Made by a program: the position numbers and the translations under genes | Notes under the pieces: generated by a model | The model's input: the letters and a program-made list of their open reading frames with translations, nothing else | What the model was told of the DNA's origin: nothing | Database searches by the model: none | Origin: Paracoccaceae bacterium Fryx2 | Lineage (GTDB): Bacteria > Pseudomonadota > Alphaproteobacteria > Rhodobacterales > Rhodobacteraceae | Assembly (NCBI GenBank): GCA_032334235.1 | Contig: JAVSGI010000003.1 | Span: 1,116,001-1,180,000, forward strand | Length of the DNA stretch: 64,000 bases | Reading direction: 5' to 3' | Shown here: positions 18,049 to 27,349 of the stretch, piece by piece | Layout of the letters: every line of letters begins with the position of its first letter | Position numbering within the stretch: position 1 is the stretch's first letter

Positions 18049-18648
18049 ATGAACTTGCCACCACGCGTCTTCAACACCCTGTCTGATGCCGCCGCGCATT
18101 GGAACTGCGCCTTGGCCGACGTGGCCGGTTGGGCAGCCGCAGGCAAGCTGCGGATCACCACCGGCATCTGCATGGTGCGCTGCGGAGACACAGTGATTGC
18201 AGGGCAGGTCACCATTTCCCCGATGGAAGTCTTGCCGTTGTTTCGCCGCTGTGGAACAGGCCCGGCTGTCGGCACCGTGCGGCGCATCATGGCCCATGGC
18301 AGCACGGAATGGCAGATCATCACGGACCCCGCAGCGGGCATTCCGGTCGCGGTGGCCGACATGCTGATTCTCGCCGAGGACTTCCACGCCTTTGAGGAAG
18401 AGTACGGCATCGCCCGCCGCGTCCCGGCTGGGCCGGGTGCGACGTCACCATATGACTGGGACGGGATGATCGTTGCGCTTGTTGTCCGCATTGTCGATCA
18501 CGGCCTGCCGACAACCCAAGCCGAGTTGGTGGCCGAGATGCAGGAATGGTTCGCCGACCAGTCAGGCGGCAAGAAGATGCCCGACAGCCGGAGCATCCGG
18601 CGGCGGATCACGCCGATATGGAGGGCATTGCGACGAGAGGACGCGTGA
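18049..18648 (+). CDS. Unknown protein of an integrated element, opposite a tyrosine recombinase
   Basis: 199 residues starting MNLPPRVFNTLSDAAAHWNC, chosen because an AGGAAAGG-type RBS lies before ATG 18049. The first 40 residues look like a helix-turn-helix segment (AAHWNCALADVAGWAAAGKL). The C-terminal 60 residues (TTQAELVAEMQEWFADQSGG, PDSRSIRRRITPIWRALRRE) look like a second DNA-binding region. I do not know the family. It faces the integrase fragment, so it probably came with the same genomic island or prophage. Confidence 0.6.
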   Translation: MNLPPRVFNTLSDAAAHWNCALADVAGWAAAGKLRITTGICMVRCGDTVIAGQVTISPMEVLPLFRRCGTGPAVGTVRRIMAHGSTEWQIITDPAAGIPVAVADMLILAEDFHAFEEEYGIARRVPAGPGATSPYDWDGMIVALVVRIVDHGLPTTQAELVAEMQEWFADQSGGKKMPDSRSIRRRITPIWRALRREDA

Positions 18649-18673
18649 TGATCAGGGTCCGCGCTGACCCGGA

Positions 18674-19306
18674 TCATGCGGTCTTTCGGCCGCCCTGATC
18701 GTCCGCATCATGCACCAGCCGGGGCTTTGGCCGGAAGGCGCTGGCCACAGCATCGACCCCGGCGCGCAGGGGCGAGTCCATCAGGTGGGCATAGCGCAGG
18801 GTCGTTTGCATCTGGCTGTGGCCCAGCAATTTGCCGATCATTTCCAGCGAGGCCCCGCCGCTGACCAGCAATGACGCAAAGGTGTGGCGCAGGTCGTGGA
18901 TGTGGACTTCCTGCAGCCCACACTCCTTCTGGATCTGCGCCCAGAACCGGCGCACCTCCTGCACCGGCTGGCCGGGCGTGTCGCTGGGGAAAAGCCACGG
19001 CGTGCCACGCGGCACCAACAGCTGGCGCTGGCGCACAATGCTGGCGGTTTCGTCCGAGATCGGCACACGGTGGACCCGGCGTTGCTTGGTCATTGCCGGT
19101 GGCTTTGACCAGCTCATGTGTTCAAGATTAAACTGTTCGAACCGCGCCTGCCGCACCTCGCCCAGACGGGCGCCGGTCAGCATGCACATGCGGATGATGT
19201 CGGCAGCGCGGCGGTCCTCCGCAGCATCGAGGGCGGCGGCGAGGCTGGTGATCTCGTCCTTTGACAGGAATCGCTCTCGTGCTGTTTCGATCCGGCGATG
19301 GAAGCA
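18674..19306 (-). pseudogene. Tyrosine recombinase (phage-type integrase), 5' end removed by IS256 copy B
   Basis: The C-terminal catalytic domain is intact: R in GARLGEVR, H-x-x-R in IHDLRHTFASLL, H in LGHSQMQT and the nucleophile Y in LRYAHLMD. The frame remains open up to the IS256 border (CFHRRIETARERFLSKDEIT...), so roughly the N-terminal core-binding half is missing. No attachment site could be identified. Confidence 0.85.
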
Positions 19307-20696
19307 GGTCGTGTCGCGAATGCTGTGGAAATTCCCTGGCGGTGTGGTCCGGGCATGTGAAGGTTCGGTTTCTCAGGCGGCTGCGTCAAGAGGTATCGGG
19401 TCGAGGGGCTGGGAAAGCGTCTCCCAGCCGTCGACCTTGCGCATCTGGATCTGGCCGGATGCCAGCAGCGCCCAGAACATGGGTACGGTCTCGGCGCAGG
19501 GCAGCACGGTCTGGGTCTTGACGCGGCGACGGAACTCCTCGTTCAGCCGTTCGATGGCGTTGGTGGTCCGGGCCGACTTCCATTGCGAGGGATCGAGGCG
19601 GGTGAAGCTGAAGAGCCGGTCCCCTGCTTCTTCGAGGCTGTCGGCAACGGCCTTGCACTTGAGCTGCCACTTGCGCAGGAATGCCTTGCGGCGCTTCTCG
19701 ATCCCGGCGGCGGTGTCGGCGTAGATCATGTCGCGGCAGTCCTCGGTCAGCTCGTCGTGCAGGTGCCTGGGCGCGTGCGCCAGCAGGTTGCGGTGCTTGT
19801 GGACCGTGCAGCGCCGGATCGGCAGAGCCTCGCCCCAGAGCGCCACCAGAGCGGCTTCAAGCCCGGGAGCGCCGTCAACAATGACGAACTCGGGCCGCTT
19901 CAGCCCGCGCGCGTCGAGGTCGTCGAGGAACTGGCGCCAGGCAGATGTGCTCTCTCCACCCATGTTCTTGATGGATAACAATACCTTCTGCCCGTCGCGG
20001 CGGATGCCGATCGCCGCCAGCACCGAGATGTTGGTGGCCTTGCGGTCCAGCCGGGTCCGGATCACGGTGCCGTCGAGGATCAGCCGGACGATGTCCTCGT
20101 CGGCGAGGCTGCGGGCGCACCAGGCTTCCCAGTCCACCTTCACCTTGCGCCAAGCCCGGCTGACCACATCCTTGCTGACGGCGCCCTCGAACAGCCCGAA
20201 CAGCGCCCGCTTGACGCGCCGGGTGTTGGTCCCGGCAAGATAGACCGCCGCGATCAGCGCCTCGGCCTTCTTCGTCAGCCGCTGGTAGCGCGGCAGCGCC
20301 TTCGAGCGCCATTCCTTAGCCTTGCCGTCCTCGTCCTCGACCCGGGCGCGGGGCACGCGCACCGTTTCGGTGCCGAAGGTGCCGGTCAGCTGCCGCTCGC
20401 GGTGCCCGTGGCGATAGCCCTTCGCCTTCTCGTCGCCGCGACCGTAGCGCATGCGGCCGAGAAACTCGGCCAGTTCCTCTTCAAACATGGTCTCGATGGT
20501 CGCGCGGACGCTTGCCCGCAGGCGCTCCTCGATCGGGTCATACCCGGTCGTGTCGGGCAGTAGCGAAAAGGCCGAGCTGTCGGTAATGTCGTTCATGGCG
20601 TGATCTCCCTGGCGGTTGGCGCCGCCGGCTGGGTGGGTTTCAGTTCACCCGGAGATTACGCCGCCTTCAAATTTCCACCACTCCCGCGACACCACC
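19307..20696 (-). mobile_element. IS256-family insertion sequence, copy B (no target duplication)
   Basis: 1390 bp with the same terminal repeats as copy A. Flanks TGGAAGCA and TCGCTGTG differ, and both neighbouring genes are truncated at the border, so the two sides come from different loci. Three bases shorter than copy A, like copy E. Confidence 0.9.
19373..20596 (-). CDS. IS256-family transposase (407-residue variant)
   Basis: Intact Mutator-type transposase with the same DDE motifs as copy A ([30 protein letters not shown]). Differs by one residue deletion near the end (VPMFWALL instead of VPMLLWALL) and scattered substitutions (DWEAWCARS, LTEDCRDMIY, IEKRRKAF). Confidence 0.95.
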   Translation of the reverse strand: MNDITDSSAFSLLPDTTGYDPIEERLRASVRATIETMFEEELAEFLGRMRYGRGDEKAKGYRHGHRERQLTGTFGTETVRVPRARVEDEDGKAKEWRSKALPRYQRLTKKAEALIAAVYLAGTNTRRVKRALFGLFEGAVSKDVVSRAWRKVKVDWEAWCARSLADEDIVRLILDGTVIRTRLDRKATNISVLAAIGIRRDGQKVLLSIKNMGGESTSAWRQFLDDLDARGLKRPEFVIVDGAPGLEAALVALWGEALPIRRCTVHKHRNLLAHAPRHLHDELTEDCRDMIYADTAAGIEKRRKAFLRKWQLKCKAVADSLEEAGDRLFSFTRLDPSQWKSARTTNAIERLNEEFRRRVKTQTVLPCAETVPMFWALLASGQIQMRKVDGWETLSQPLDPIPLDAAA

Positions 20697-20994
20697 TCGC
20701 TGTGCGGATAACCAACAATTGCAGAACGCTGCGAACGCGGGTGGTTTCAACACGGGCACGCCAGATGGACAATGGGGCGGGGGTTCAAAAGAGGCGATGA
20801 GAGCTTTCCAGACGTCCGTCGGCATTCCCGCGACGGGTGCGCCCGATCAAGCAACGCTGCAGCAACTTGGCTTCAACAGCTGTGGGATGAGGATGATCAA
20901 TAGCCAACCTCACGCTGATGGCGGACCGCGAGAACAACCGCCGTTTCGCCGTCGAACTGATAGAGCGACACATAGCCGCTGTCACCAAAGGTAA
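20697..20994 (+). pseudogene. Peptidoglycan-binding-domain protein fragment, 5' end removed by IS256
   Basis: Frame open from the IS border (ADNQQLQNAANAGGFNTGTP...). It matches the PG_binding_1 repeat pattern (DGQWGGGSKEAMRAFQ, ATGAPDQATLQQLGF). Such domains cap phage endolysins and cell-wall hydrolases; the catalytic part is not present. The end of the frame overlaps the ParE gene, suggesting the last codons are also altered. Confidence 0.6.
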
Positions 20995-21187
20995 TGAACC
21001 ACTCGCGGAATTCCGGTTCCATGTCCTCGACTGGCCGCCCGGCGCCCGGTTGAACGCGCAGGATGTTCATGCCTTCACGGATGGACTTGGCAGCGCGCCG
21101 GGCGGCGTCAGGGTTCTTGTCGGCAAGGAAACGGTAAAGGCGCTCGACATCCCGCAGCGCGGCGGGCGACCAGATCAGTCGTGGCAT
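20897..21187 (-). CDS. parE: ParE/RelE-superfamily toxin
   Basis: 96-residue toxin of a type II pair. The pattern MPRLIWSPAALRDVERLYRFLADKNP, GRPVEDMEPEFREWFITFG and VLAVRHQREVGY matches ParE. ParE toxins typically inhibit DNA gyrase; RelE types cut mRNA. The sequence favours ParE. It overlaps the antitoxin gene by 13 nt, the usual coupling. Confidence 0.85.
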   Translation of the reverse strand: MPRLIWSPAALRDVERLYRFLADKNPDAARRAAKSIREGMNILRVQPGAGRPVEDMEPEFREWFITFGDSGYVSLYQFDGETAVVLAVRHQREVGY

Positions 21188-21459
21188 TCAGGTGCTGCCG
21201 CCTCTTCGCCCGCTTCCAGCTTGGCAAGCCAGGCATCGGCTTCGTCATGGGTCACGTGCTCGCCTGTCGCCTGATACTCCTGCCAGGCCTGCATCCCAGC
21301 CTGCCGAAACGCTTCGCGCTTCTCTTCGCGATCGACGAACTGCGCCACGGCCTCACGCAGCATCCAATGAGTGGAGCGGTCCTTCGCATCCGCCAGCCGC
21401 TTGAGCCGGTCACGGGTGTCCTGATCGAGTTTTACGGCGATGGGGCGGACGGCGTTCAT
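21175..21459 (-). CDS. parD: CopG/ParD-type antitoxin
   Basis: 94 residues from ATG 21459, chosen because GGAG precedes it and because the ribbon-helix-helix starts at once (AVRPIAVKLDQDTRDRLKRL). The C-terminal acidic tail (DEADAWLAKLEAGEEAAAPE) would bind the toxin. Longer upstream starts would run through the probable promoter. Confidence 0.82.
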   Translation of the reverse strand: MNAVRPIAVKLDQDTRDRLKRLADAKDRSTHWMLREAVAQFVDREEKREAFRQAGMQAWQEYQATGEHVTHDEADAWLAKLEAGEEAAAPECHD

Positions 21460-21486
21460 GGGTGCTGCTCCGGACGAGTATTCATG

Positions 21487-21495
21487 GGTATTACC
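21487..21495 (-). promoter_or_regulatory. Short palindrome upstream of parD
   Basis: GGTATTACC is a perfect 4-bp-arm palindrome 28 bp upstream of the parD start, in the expected place for autorepression by a ribbon-helix-helix antitoxin. The arms are short, so this is only a candidate operator. Confidence 0.3.
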
Positions 21496-21547
21496 TTTAG
21501 CATATCCGCGACCAACACAGAAGTCACAATTCAGGACGTGCGCCGTC

Positions 21548-21735
21548 ATGCCCACCACCCGCGAAACCGTCCTCGCCGCGCTGCAGTCGCGGCTGCAGTC
21601 CCTTGCCGCCCTTGTTCTGCGTGACGAGGTCCTGCCCGAGCGGATCCCAGCGGCAGGGCTGATCATCCTGCGCGATGGCCAGCCGGGTGAGCCGGAGGTG
21701 ACGCTGTCACCGCTTCGCTATCACTACCAGCGACA
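21548..21735 (+). pseudogene. Fragment of a prophage/GTA-like tail-region gene
   Basis: ATG 21548 encodes MPTTRETVLAALQSRLQSLA and then LPERIPAAGLIILRDGQPGEPEVTLSP. This resembles small virion or tail-terminator-region proteins of alphaproteobacterial prophages. Similarity fades after YHYQRH (about 21735) and the remaining frame overlaps the TRAP gene end. The likely product is a truncated relic. Confidence 0.45.
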
Positions 21736-21837
21736 CATATTCGGCGGAAGGTCATCGTCCGTGTCGGCGGGTCTCCCTGCCACCCTGGTCGCAATGACCA
21801 CCCCTTTCGTCGCAAAAACGCCGGATGGATGGAGGGC

Positions 21838-23994
21838 TTACCGATTGGCGCCGCGGACGGCCGCCTGTCCGGCCAGGGTGCGTTGAAGCAGGAACACCGA
21901 AACACCGACCGCCAGACCGACGGCATCGGTCAGCCAGCCGCCATCAATCATCCCTATTGCTGCGGCGAGCAGCAGGAAGCGCAGCGCTAAATTCAGACTG
22001 CCGAAGAACCAACCCTGCACGGCGGCGGAAAGCAGCATCACGCCCACGCAGGCACTGATGAAGACATGGATGATCGCCAGCCACTCCCCCTGCATCAGAA
22101 GTTCGTGCGAGTTGAAGAACATGAAGGGCACGATGAAGGCCGCCAGCCCCAGCTTGAACGCCTCGACCGAGGTTCGCATCGGTTCCGACCCGGAAATTGC
22201 CGCCCCGGCATAGGCGGCCAGCGCGACCGGCGGCGTGATGGCCGACATGACCGCGTAGTAGAACACGAAGAAATGGGCGACCAGCACCGGGATGCCAAGC
22301 TGGATCAGGCCCGGCGCCACGACCGCAGCAGCCACCGCATAGGCGGCGGTGGTGGGCATCCCCATCCCCAGCACGATGGAGATCACCATGGCGAAGAACA
22401 GCGCAATCACCTGGCTTTGATCGGCAAGGCCCAGAAGCAGCGACGAAAACCGCGCGCCGACCCCGGTCAGGGCGATGACGCCCACGATGATGCCCGCCGC
22501 GGCACAGACCGCAACCAGCTGGATCGCCATGCGCGCGGCCAGATCAAGCGCCCGGTAGATCGACGCCGGACCCATCTTGTAGGGCGTCAGCCAGGACACC
22601 ACCGCCGCCGAGGCCATTGCCACCGTGCCGGCGCGGATCACGGTATAGCCGGCAAAGAGCGTGTAGATCAGGATCACCACGGGCAAGAACAGATAGACCT
22701 GCCGCGCCAGCACCGCGAATTTCGGCAGCTGATCCTTCGGCAGGCCGGTCATGTTCAGTTTCCGCGCCTGGAAATCGACCATGAAATAGACCGAGATGAA
22801 GTAGAGCACCGCCGGGATGATCGCGGCAATGACGATCTCGCTGTAGGCGATGCCTGTCACCTCGGCCATGATGAAGGCGCCGGCCCCCATGATCGGCGGC
22901 AGGATCTGCCCGCCGGAGGAGGCTGTCGCCTCGATCGCGGCGGCGCTTTTTGCCGGATAGCCGACCTTCTTCATCAGCGGAATGGTCAGCGAGCCGGTCG
23001 CCACCACATTGCCGGCCGAGGTGCCGTTGATCATGCCCATCAAACCCGAGGCGAAGATCGCCACCTTGGCCGGGCCACCGCGCAGGTGCCCTGCCGCCGC
23101 AAAGGCGAAGTTCACGAAGTAGTCACCGACCCGGCTGGCCTGCAGGAAGGCGGCAAAGGCGATGAACAGGATGATGTAGGTCGAAGACACCGCGACAGGC
23201 GCCCCGAGGATGCCCTGATCGGTGAAGATATAGGTGAAGAAACGCTGCGGATCGTAACCGCGGTGATTGAGAAAACCGGGAAGGAGCGGGCCGACGAAGG
23301 CATAGGCGATGAACACCCCGGCGATGATGACAAGCGCCAGCCCCGCCACCCGACGGGTCAGCTCAAGGATCAGCAGCACGCCCACCAGCGCCGCGTGAAA
23401 ATCGGCGGGCTGCGCCATGGACGTTCCGGCGCGCAGCCGGATCGGCCCGACGTTGAACAGGATGTAGCTCGTCATCGCGATGGCCGCGAGGCCCAGAAGC
23501 CAGTCTGCCGGGTGCACGCCGGTCCGGTCGCGGCTGCCCCAGATCCAGCCGGCCAGAATGGCAGCGAGCGTGCCGACGACCAGCGGCCAGCCAAAGGAAT
23601 TGAAGACCAAGGCCGGGGGCCGCGCCACGCCCGCCGCCCACCATCCGCCCCAGGCGAAAGCCACCATGGCCGCGCCATAGCCGATGCCGACAGCGGCCAG
23701 TCCGGTAACCGCCCATTCCGCCGCGCTCCGCCTTCTGACGGCGAGATCCGCTGGCAGGGCCAGTGCCGCGTAGATCAGGAAGCCGATCACCAGCCCGCCC
23801 GCGATATGGAGCATCCGGTAGGTCCAGGTCTCCAGCGGGTACAGGTTCATCACGGCGATATGGAACCCTGTGTAGACCACGCAGAGCAGCGCCACGAATG
23901 AATGTATCGCACCGGTGAAATGGCGCTGGTTCGAAGCGTGCGGCTCCTGGTCGACGCCATCCGCGATGACGGGGCCTGCAGCGGTCTGGGACAT
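21838..23994 (-). CDS. TRAP transporter fused 4TM/12TM permease
   Basis: 718 residues. The N-terminal third contains several helices (HSFVALLCVVYTGFHIAVMN...), equivalent to the small DctQ-like subunit. The rest is the large DctM-like subunit, with conserved stretches GLMGMINGTSAGNVVATGS, TASSGGQILPPIMGAGAFIM and GMGMPTTAAYAVAAA. This fused form normally pairs with a TAXI-type binding protein, here encoded 59 bp upstream. It takes up organic anions using an ion gradient; the substrate is not evident. Confidence 0.92.
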   Translation of the reverse strand: MSQTAAGPVIADGVDQEPHASNQRHFTGAIHSFVALLCVVYTGFHIAVMNLYPLETWTYRMLHIAGGLVIGFLIYAALALPADLAVRRRSAAEWAVTGLAAVGIGYGAAMVAFAWGGWWAAGVARPPALVFNSFGWPLVVGTLAAILAGWIWGSRDRTGVHPADWLLGLAAIAMTSYILFNVGPIRLRAGTSMAQPADFHAALVGVLLILELTRRVAGLALVIIAGVFIAYAFVGPLLPGFLNHRGYDPQRFFTYIFTDQGILGAPVAVSSTYIILFIAFAAFLQASRVGDYFVNFAFAAAGHLRGGPAKVAIFASGLMGMINGTSAGNVVATGSLTIPLMKKVGYPAKSAAAIEATASSGGQILPPIMGAGAFIMAEVTGIAYSEIVIAAIIPAVLYFISVYFMVDFQARKLNMTGLPKDQLPKFAVLARQVYLFLPVVILIYTLFAGYTVIRAGTVAMASAAVVSWLTPYKMGPASIYRALDLAARMAIQLVAVCAAAGIIVGVIALTGVGARFSSLLLGLADQSQVIALFFAMVISIVLGMGMPTTAAYAVAAAVVAPGLIQLGIPVLVAHFFVFYYAVMSAITPPVALAAYAGAAISGSEPMRTSVEAFKLGLAAFIVPFMFFNSHELLMQGEWLAIIHVFISACVGVMLLSAAVQGWFFGSLNLALRFLLLAAAIGMIDGGWLTDAVGLAVGVSVFLLQRTLAGQAAVRGANR

Positions 23995-24053
23995 GGCTTA
24001 TCCTCGGCAAGTACCTTGGTCCGGCCCGCCGTGCCTGGCGGCCGGACCGGGTT

Positions 24054-25025
24054 TCAGCGCAGTTCTGCGGGTATCTCGACGCCTGCTTCTTCGAAAAAGC
24101 GCACAGCGCCCGGGTGGTACGGAAGGAAGCTGTTCTTGTCGACGTTCCCCGGCACGGTCTCGGATGCCGTCGCATGGATCTGCATCATGCGGGTGTTGTT
24201 TTCCATCACCAGTTTGGTGATCTCGTAGGCAAGCGTCTCGGGCATGTCGGCATGGGCCACGGCGAAATTCCACAACGCCACAGTGCCTTGCGGATCGGGG
24301 AAGCCCTGGTAAAGCCCGCCCGGCACGTCAAAGGCGGCAAGCTCCGGCATCTGTTCGAGAATTTTGGTCCGCTCTTCATCGGTGAAGCTGAAGATGTTCA
24401 CATCCGCCTCGGCCGCGATCTGCGCAAAGGCCGAGATCGGAACGCCGGCGGCAAAGGCAAAGGCGTCGATCAGCCCATCCTGCACCTGCCCCACCGCGTC
24501 GCTGGCGCCGGAATAGCTGACTTGCGGCGACACCCCGGCGACCTCGAAGAACCGCGGCCAGTAGGTTGCCGCCGTGCCGCCAGCCGGGCCAACCGAAACC
24601 CGCTTGCCGTCAAGGTCTGCCACCGAGGCAATGCCTGCACTCTGCAGTGCAACAACCTGGAATGGAGTCTGGTACATGGGGAACAGCGCGCGCAGGCTCT
24701 TGTGTTCGAGCCCCGGCGCGAGTTCGCTCTTGCCCATCCATGCGTCATAGGCCGGGCCCATGGTGACAAGGCCGATCTGGTGATCGCCGGTTTCCACAAG
24801 GGTTGCATTCTGAACGGGGCCCCCCGTCACCTCTGCCGAGGCGTTCAGGCCCAGCGTCTCGGAGATCAGCCCGCCGAGACCCGTGCCGTAGATGAAATAG
24901 GTGCCGCCCTGACTGGCGGTGCCGATCGTCAGGTTGCCGGGCCAGCCTTCGCGGTCTTGCGCCGCAGCCGGCACGGCAAGAAGCAGGGCAGCCATGGCTG
25001 CCGCAGCGAGTTTTTCCAGATGCAT
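24054..25025 (-). CDS. TAXI-family TRAP solute-binding protein
   Basis: 323 residues from ATG 25025, chosen because the signal peptide starts there (MHLEKLAAAAMAALLLAVPA, cleavage near AAAQ). Family features: LTIGTASQGGTYFIYGTGLG, TGGPVQNATLVETGDHQIG, GKRVSVGPAGGTAATYWPR and VDKNSFLPYHPGAVRFFEE. It delivers a substrate to the fused TRAP permease downstream; the pair forms a two-gene operon that appears intact. Confidence 0.92.
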   Translation of the reverse strand: MHLEKLAAAAMAALLLAVPAAAQDREGWPGNLTIGTASQGGTYFIYGTGLGGLISETLGLNASAEVTGGPVQNATLVETGDHQIGLVTMGPAYDAWMGKSELAPGLEHKSLRALFPMYQTPFQVVALQSAGIASVADLDGKRVSVGPAGGTAATYWPRFFEVAGVSPQVSYSGASDAVGQVQDGLIDAFAFAAGVPISAFAQIAAEADVNIFSFTDEERTKILEQMPELAAFDVPGGLYQGFPDPQGTVALWNFAVAHADMPETLAYEITKLVMENNTRMMQIHATASETVPGNVDKNSFLPYHPGAVRFFEEAGVEIPAELR

Positions 25026-25189
25026 CGTCGTCCTCCCGTTCTTCCCCGGTGCCTGCCGATCAAGGTATGCGACCGCGAATGCGGGTTCGCTTCCCAATGG
25101 GTTTCCTGACCGTCGGGGCGTTCAAGTCAATACCCCGCCATTCATGTGCGGGACAGGCTCTTCATGATACCCGGTTTTTTCGGCATTGC

Positions 25190-25480
25190 TACCCACGCCG
25201 ACCAGCACCGGGCGTCCAGCACATCGAGACCCGCAAGCTTGCCTTCCAGACCTGTGGTACAGCCAACTGCTGCGATGACGACATCCGGCGCGATCCGCCG
25301 GTCGTCGACCAGTTCGACCGCATCAGGGTGAAAGCATCGGATCGCGGGCAAGACCTTGATGCGACCCTGCTTCAGGGCGGCCACCGCACCATTGTCAATT
25401 GCTGGCGCGACCCCGGTGCACATGAGCCGCTTCGCCCCGCCATTGGCATGCCGCGTCAGGCCGAAGGAAAAGGCCCTTCG
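25190..25480 (-). pseudogene. Flavin monooxygenase/FAD oxidoreductase C-terminal fragment
   Basis: Recognisable segments GVAPAIDNGAVAALKQGRIK, DAVELVDDRRIAPDVVIAAV and GLEGKLAGLDVLDARC match the C-terminal domain of FMO-like NAD(P)/FAD oxidoreductases. The usual ATGYRT-type motif is altered (AAVGCTTG), and no N-terminal Rossmann motif is present upstream. Eroded remnant. The stretch 25480-25770 holds no recognisable gene. Confidence 0.5.
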
Positions 25481-25771
25481 ATCGGTGGCCGTGAAGGTCC
25501 GGCCACATGATTTCCTCTCGTCCGCCCACGTCGACACGGCAAACGAAGGCCCCCTCCATCATGCGCAGCGGTTTGCCGCCAGCGCCTCCGGCAATCCTGC
25601 CTTTGCCCGCGGCGTTGGCCTGCGCCAGTTCCCAACCGGGAACTTCAGAGGTCGAGGCGACGGCCGTGTTCCATCCCCGGCCCTTGATCTGCTGTCCGGG
25701 TGCGGGCCGGGCGCCGCGGCGGACACAATTGAAGCCGCTGAAGACGGTGGTCTCGACTTTTGGCAGGCCCT

Positions 25772-25840
25772 GTGGTATGCGTAGCGTCGGGCGAACAGAT
25801 CGAAAAGCACGCCTGTCTCGGCCTGATCCTTGTGAGCGTA
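25772..25840 (-). pseudogene. Short istB fragment
   Basis: About 23 codons (YAHKDQAETGVLFDLFARRY...) match residues after Walker B in the IstB encoded at 13127-13942 (YAHKDQAETGVLFELIARRY). It is joined directly to dppF pseudogene sequence, so an IS21 element once touched this locus. Confidence 0.7.
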
Positions 25841-25877
25841 CCCGCATGCCGGGATTGAGGGCGGCCATCGGGTCCTA

Positions 25878-27047
25878 GTGTTCCCCACCTGACACAGGAT
25901 TCCCATTGAGGGCCTGATGTGCCATATTCGGGGCATGAGACGCGATGACATTTGCCTTTACCTTGGCCCCGCCGACCGTGCTGAGCTTCAAGCTCTGATC
26001 ACCAACCGCAACACTGCGCGCAAGCTCGTCTGGCGTTCCGAGATCGTGCTGGCGACAGCGGACGGTCACGGCACTTTTGAGATCATGCGGCGCGCACGCA
26101 CTTCGAAGCCCACGGTCTGGCGCTGGCAGGCTCGGTATCTCGATGAGGGTGTGGACGGCCTCAAGCGCGACAAGACAAGGCCCTCGCGCGTGCCGCCATT
26201 GCCCATGGAAACAAGGCTGAAGGTGATCACCAAGACGGTGCAGGAGACGCCGCCCAACGCCACCCACTGGAGCCGCGCCCTGATGGCCGAAGCCATGGGG
26301 ATTTCGCCGTCGAGTGTGGGTCGCATATGGGCCGAAGCTGGCTTGAAGCCGCATCTCACGAAGGGGTTCAAGGTCTCGAATGACCCGCTGTTCGAGGAAA
26401 AGGTCACGGATATCGTCGGTCTCTACCTTGATCCACCGGATCGGGCTGTGGTTCTGTGTGTTGATGAGAAGTCGCAGATCCAGGCGTTGGATCGGACGCA
26501 ACCCGGTCTGCCGCTCAAGAAGGGGCGCGCAGCTACCATGACACACGATTATAAGCGGCACGGCACGACCACGCTGTTCGCCGCGCTGGATGTGAAATCC
26601 GGCAAGGTCATCGGCGATTGCATGCCCCGCCATCGCGCCAAGGAGTTCCTGAAATTTCTGCGGCAGATCGACAAGGCCGTGCCCGCGCGTCGTCACGTGC
26701 ACCTGGTGCTCGACAACTACGCCACCCACAAGACGCCCGAGGTGAAAGCATGGCTGGACAAGCACCCGCGCTTCAAGCTGCACTTCACGCCCACCAGCGC
26801 CTCATGGCTGAACCTGGTCGAACGCTTCTTCGCCGAAATCACATCGAGGCGCATCCGACGTGGCAGCTATTCCAGCGTCGATGACCTGAAGACCGCGATC
26901 TACGACTATCTGGCGCAGCACAACGAGAAGCCGAAGCCCTTCAGGTGGACCAAAACCGCCGAGGACATCCTCACCCGAGAACGCCGCGCGCTCGACAAAC
27001 TCGACGAAATTCGCGGAAACAGGTAGGAAGTGTCAGACTCAGAACAC
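25878..27047 (+). mobile_element. IS630-family insertion sequence
   Basis: 1170 bp. Ends share GTGTTC and CTGACAC in inverted orientation and are flanked by TA dinucleotides (25876-25877 and 27048-27049), the target duplication of IS630/mariner elements. Inserted in the dppF pseudogene at CTAG. Confidence 0.88.
25935..27026 (+). CDS. IS630-family transposase
   Basis: 363 residues, complete. The N-terminal HTH (ARTSKPTVWRWQARYLDEG) and winged helix precede the Tc1/mariner-type DDE core: D in VVLCVDEKSQIQAL, D in HLVLDNYATHK and E in SWLNLVERFFAEIT. The start ATG 25935 gives MRRDDICLYL. One frame only, unlike the two-frame variants of this family. Confidence 0.94.
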   Translation: MRRDDICLYLGPADRAELQALITNRNTARKLVWRSEIVLATADGHGTFEIMRRARTSKPTVWRWQARYLDEGVDGLKRDKTRPSRVPPLPMETRLKVITKTVQETPPNATHWSRALMAEAMGISPSSVGRIWAEAGLKPHLTKGFKVSNDPLFEEKVTDIVGLYLDPPDRAVVLCVDEKSQIQALDRTQPGLPLKKGRAATMTHDYKRHGTTTLFAALDVKSGKVIGDCMPRHRAKEFLKFLRQIDKAVPARRHVHLVLDNYATHKTPEVKAWLDKHPRFKLHFTPTSASWLNLVERFFAEITSRRIRRGSYSSVDDLKTAIYDYLAQHNEKPKPFRWTKTAEDILTRERRALDKLDEIRGNR

Positions 27048-27349
27048 TAGAATACAATCTTCACCTTGCGACGCATGGATTCAAGGCCCGCGGTGTCGAG
27101 GCCCTCCATGATCTGTCCGCCAATCTCGATCCGGCCCTGATGCGGCGCAAGTCCAACCAGGGCCTTGGCAATGGTCGACTTGCCGCAGCCGGACACGCAG
27201 ACCAGCGCGAAGGTCTCCCTCTTGCGGATATCGAAGGTGACATGTTCAACGGCGTGGAGTTCTGGCTGATGCCGCCGAGGAGGCCGCCGCGCATGGGGTA
27301 GCGGACGACGACATCGGTCAGCCGGGCCAAAGGATCGGTGGTCACCGGC

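Larger units (their letters stand above)
25841..27345 (-). pseudogene. dppF: DppF-type peptide ABC ATPase, broken by frameshift, IS630 and a stop
   Basis: Minus-strand reading from about 27345: start region TDPLARLTDVVVRYPMRGGL, a frameshift near 27250, then VEHVTFDIRK, Walker A as CVSGCGKSTIAKAL and LESMRRKVKIVF. There the IS630 element intervenes. Past it the gene continues as DPMAALNPGMRV and then runs into an istB fragment. At the rejoined site the expected Q of VFQDPMA reads TAG, so the gene was probably already dead or died by the same event. The Walker A first Gly is also changed (CVSG for GESG). The 3' half is missing. Confidence 0.7.

Noticed and set aside
22066-23901. 611-codon open frame opposite the TRAP permease
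   Set aside because: Composition (many Arg, His, Asp, Gly) is typical of antisense frames in G+C-rich genes; the TRAP gene explains the sequence.
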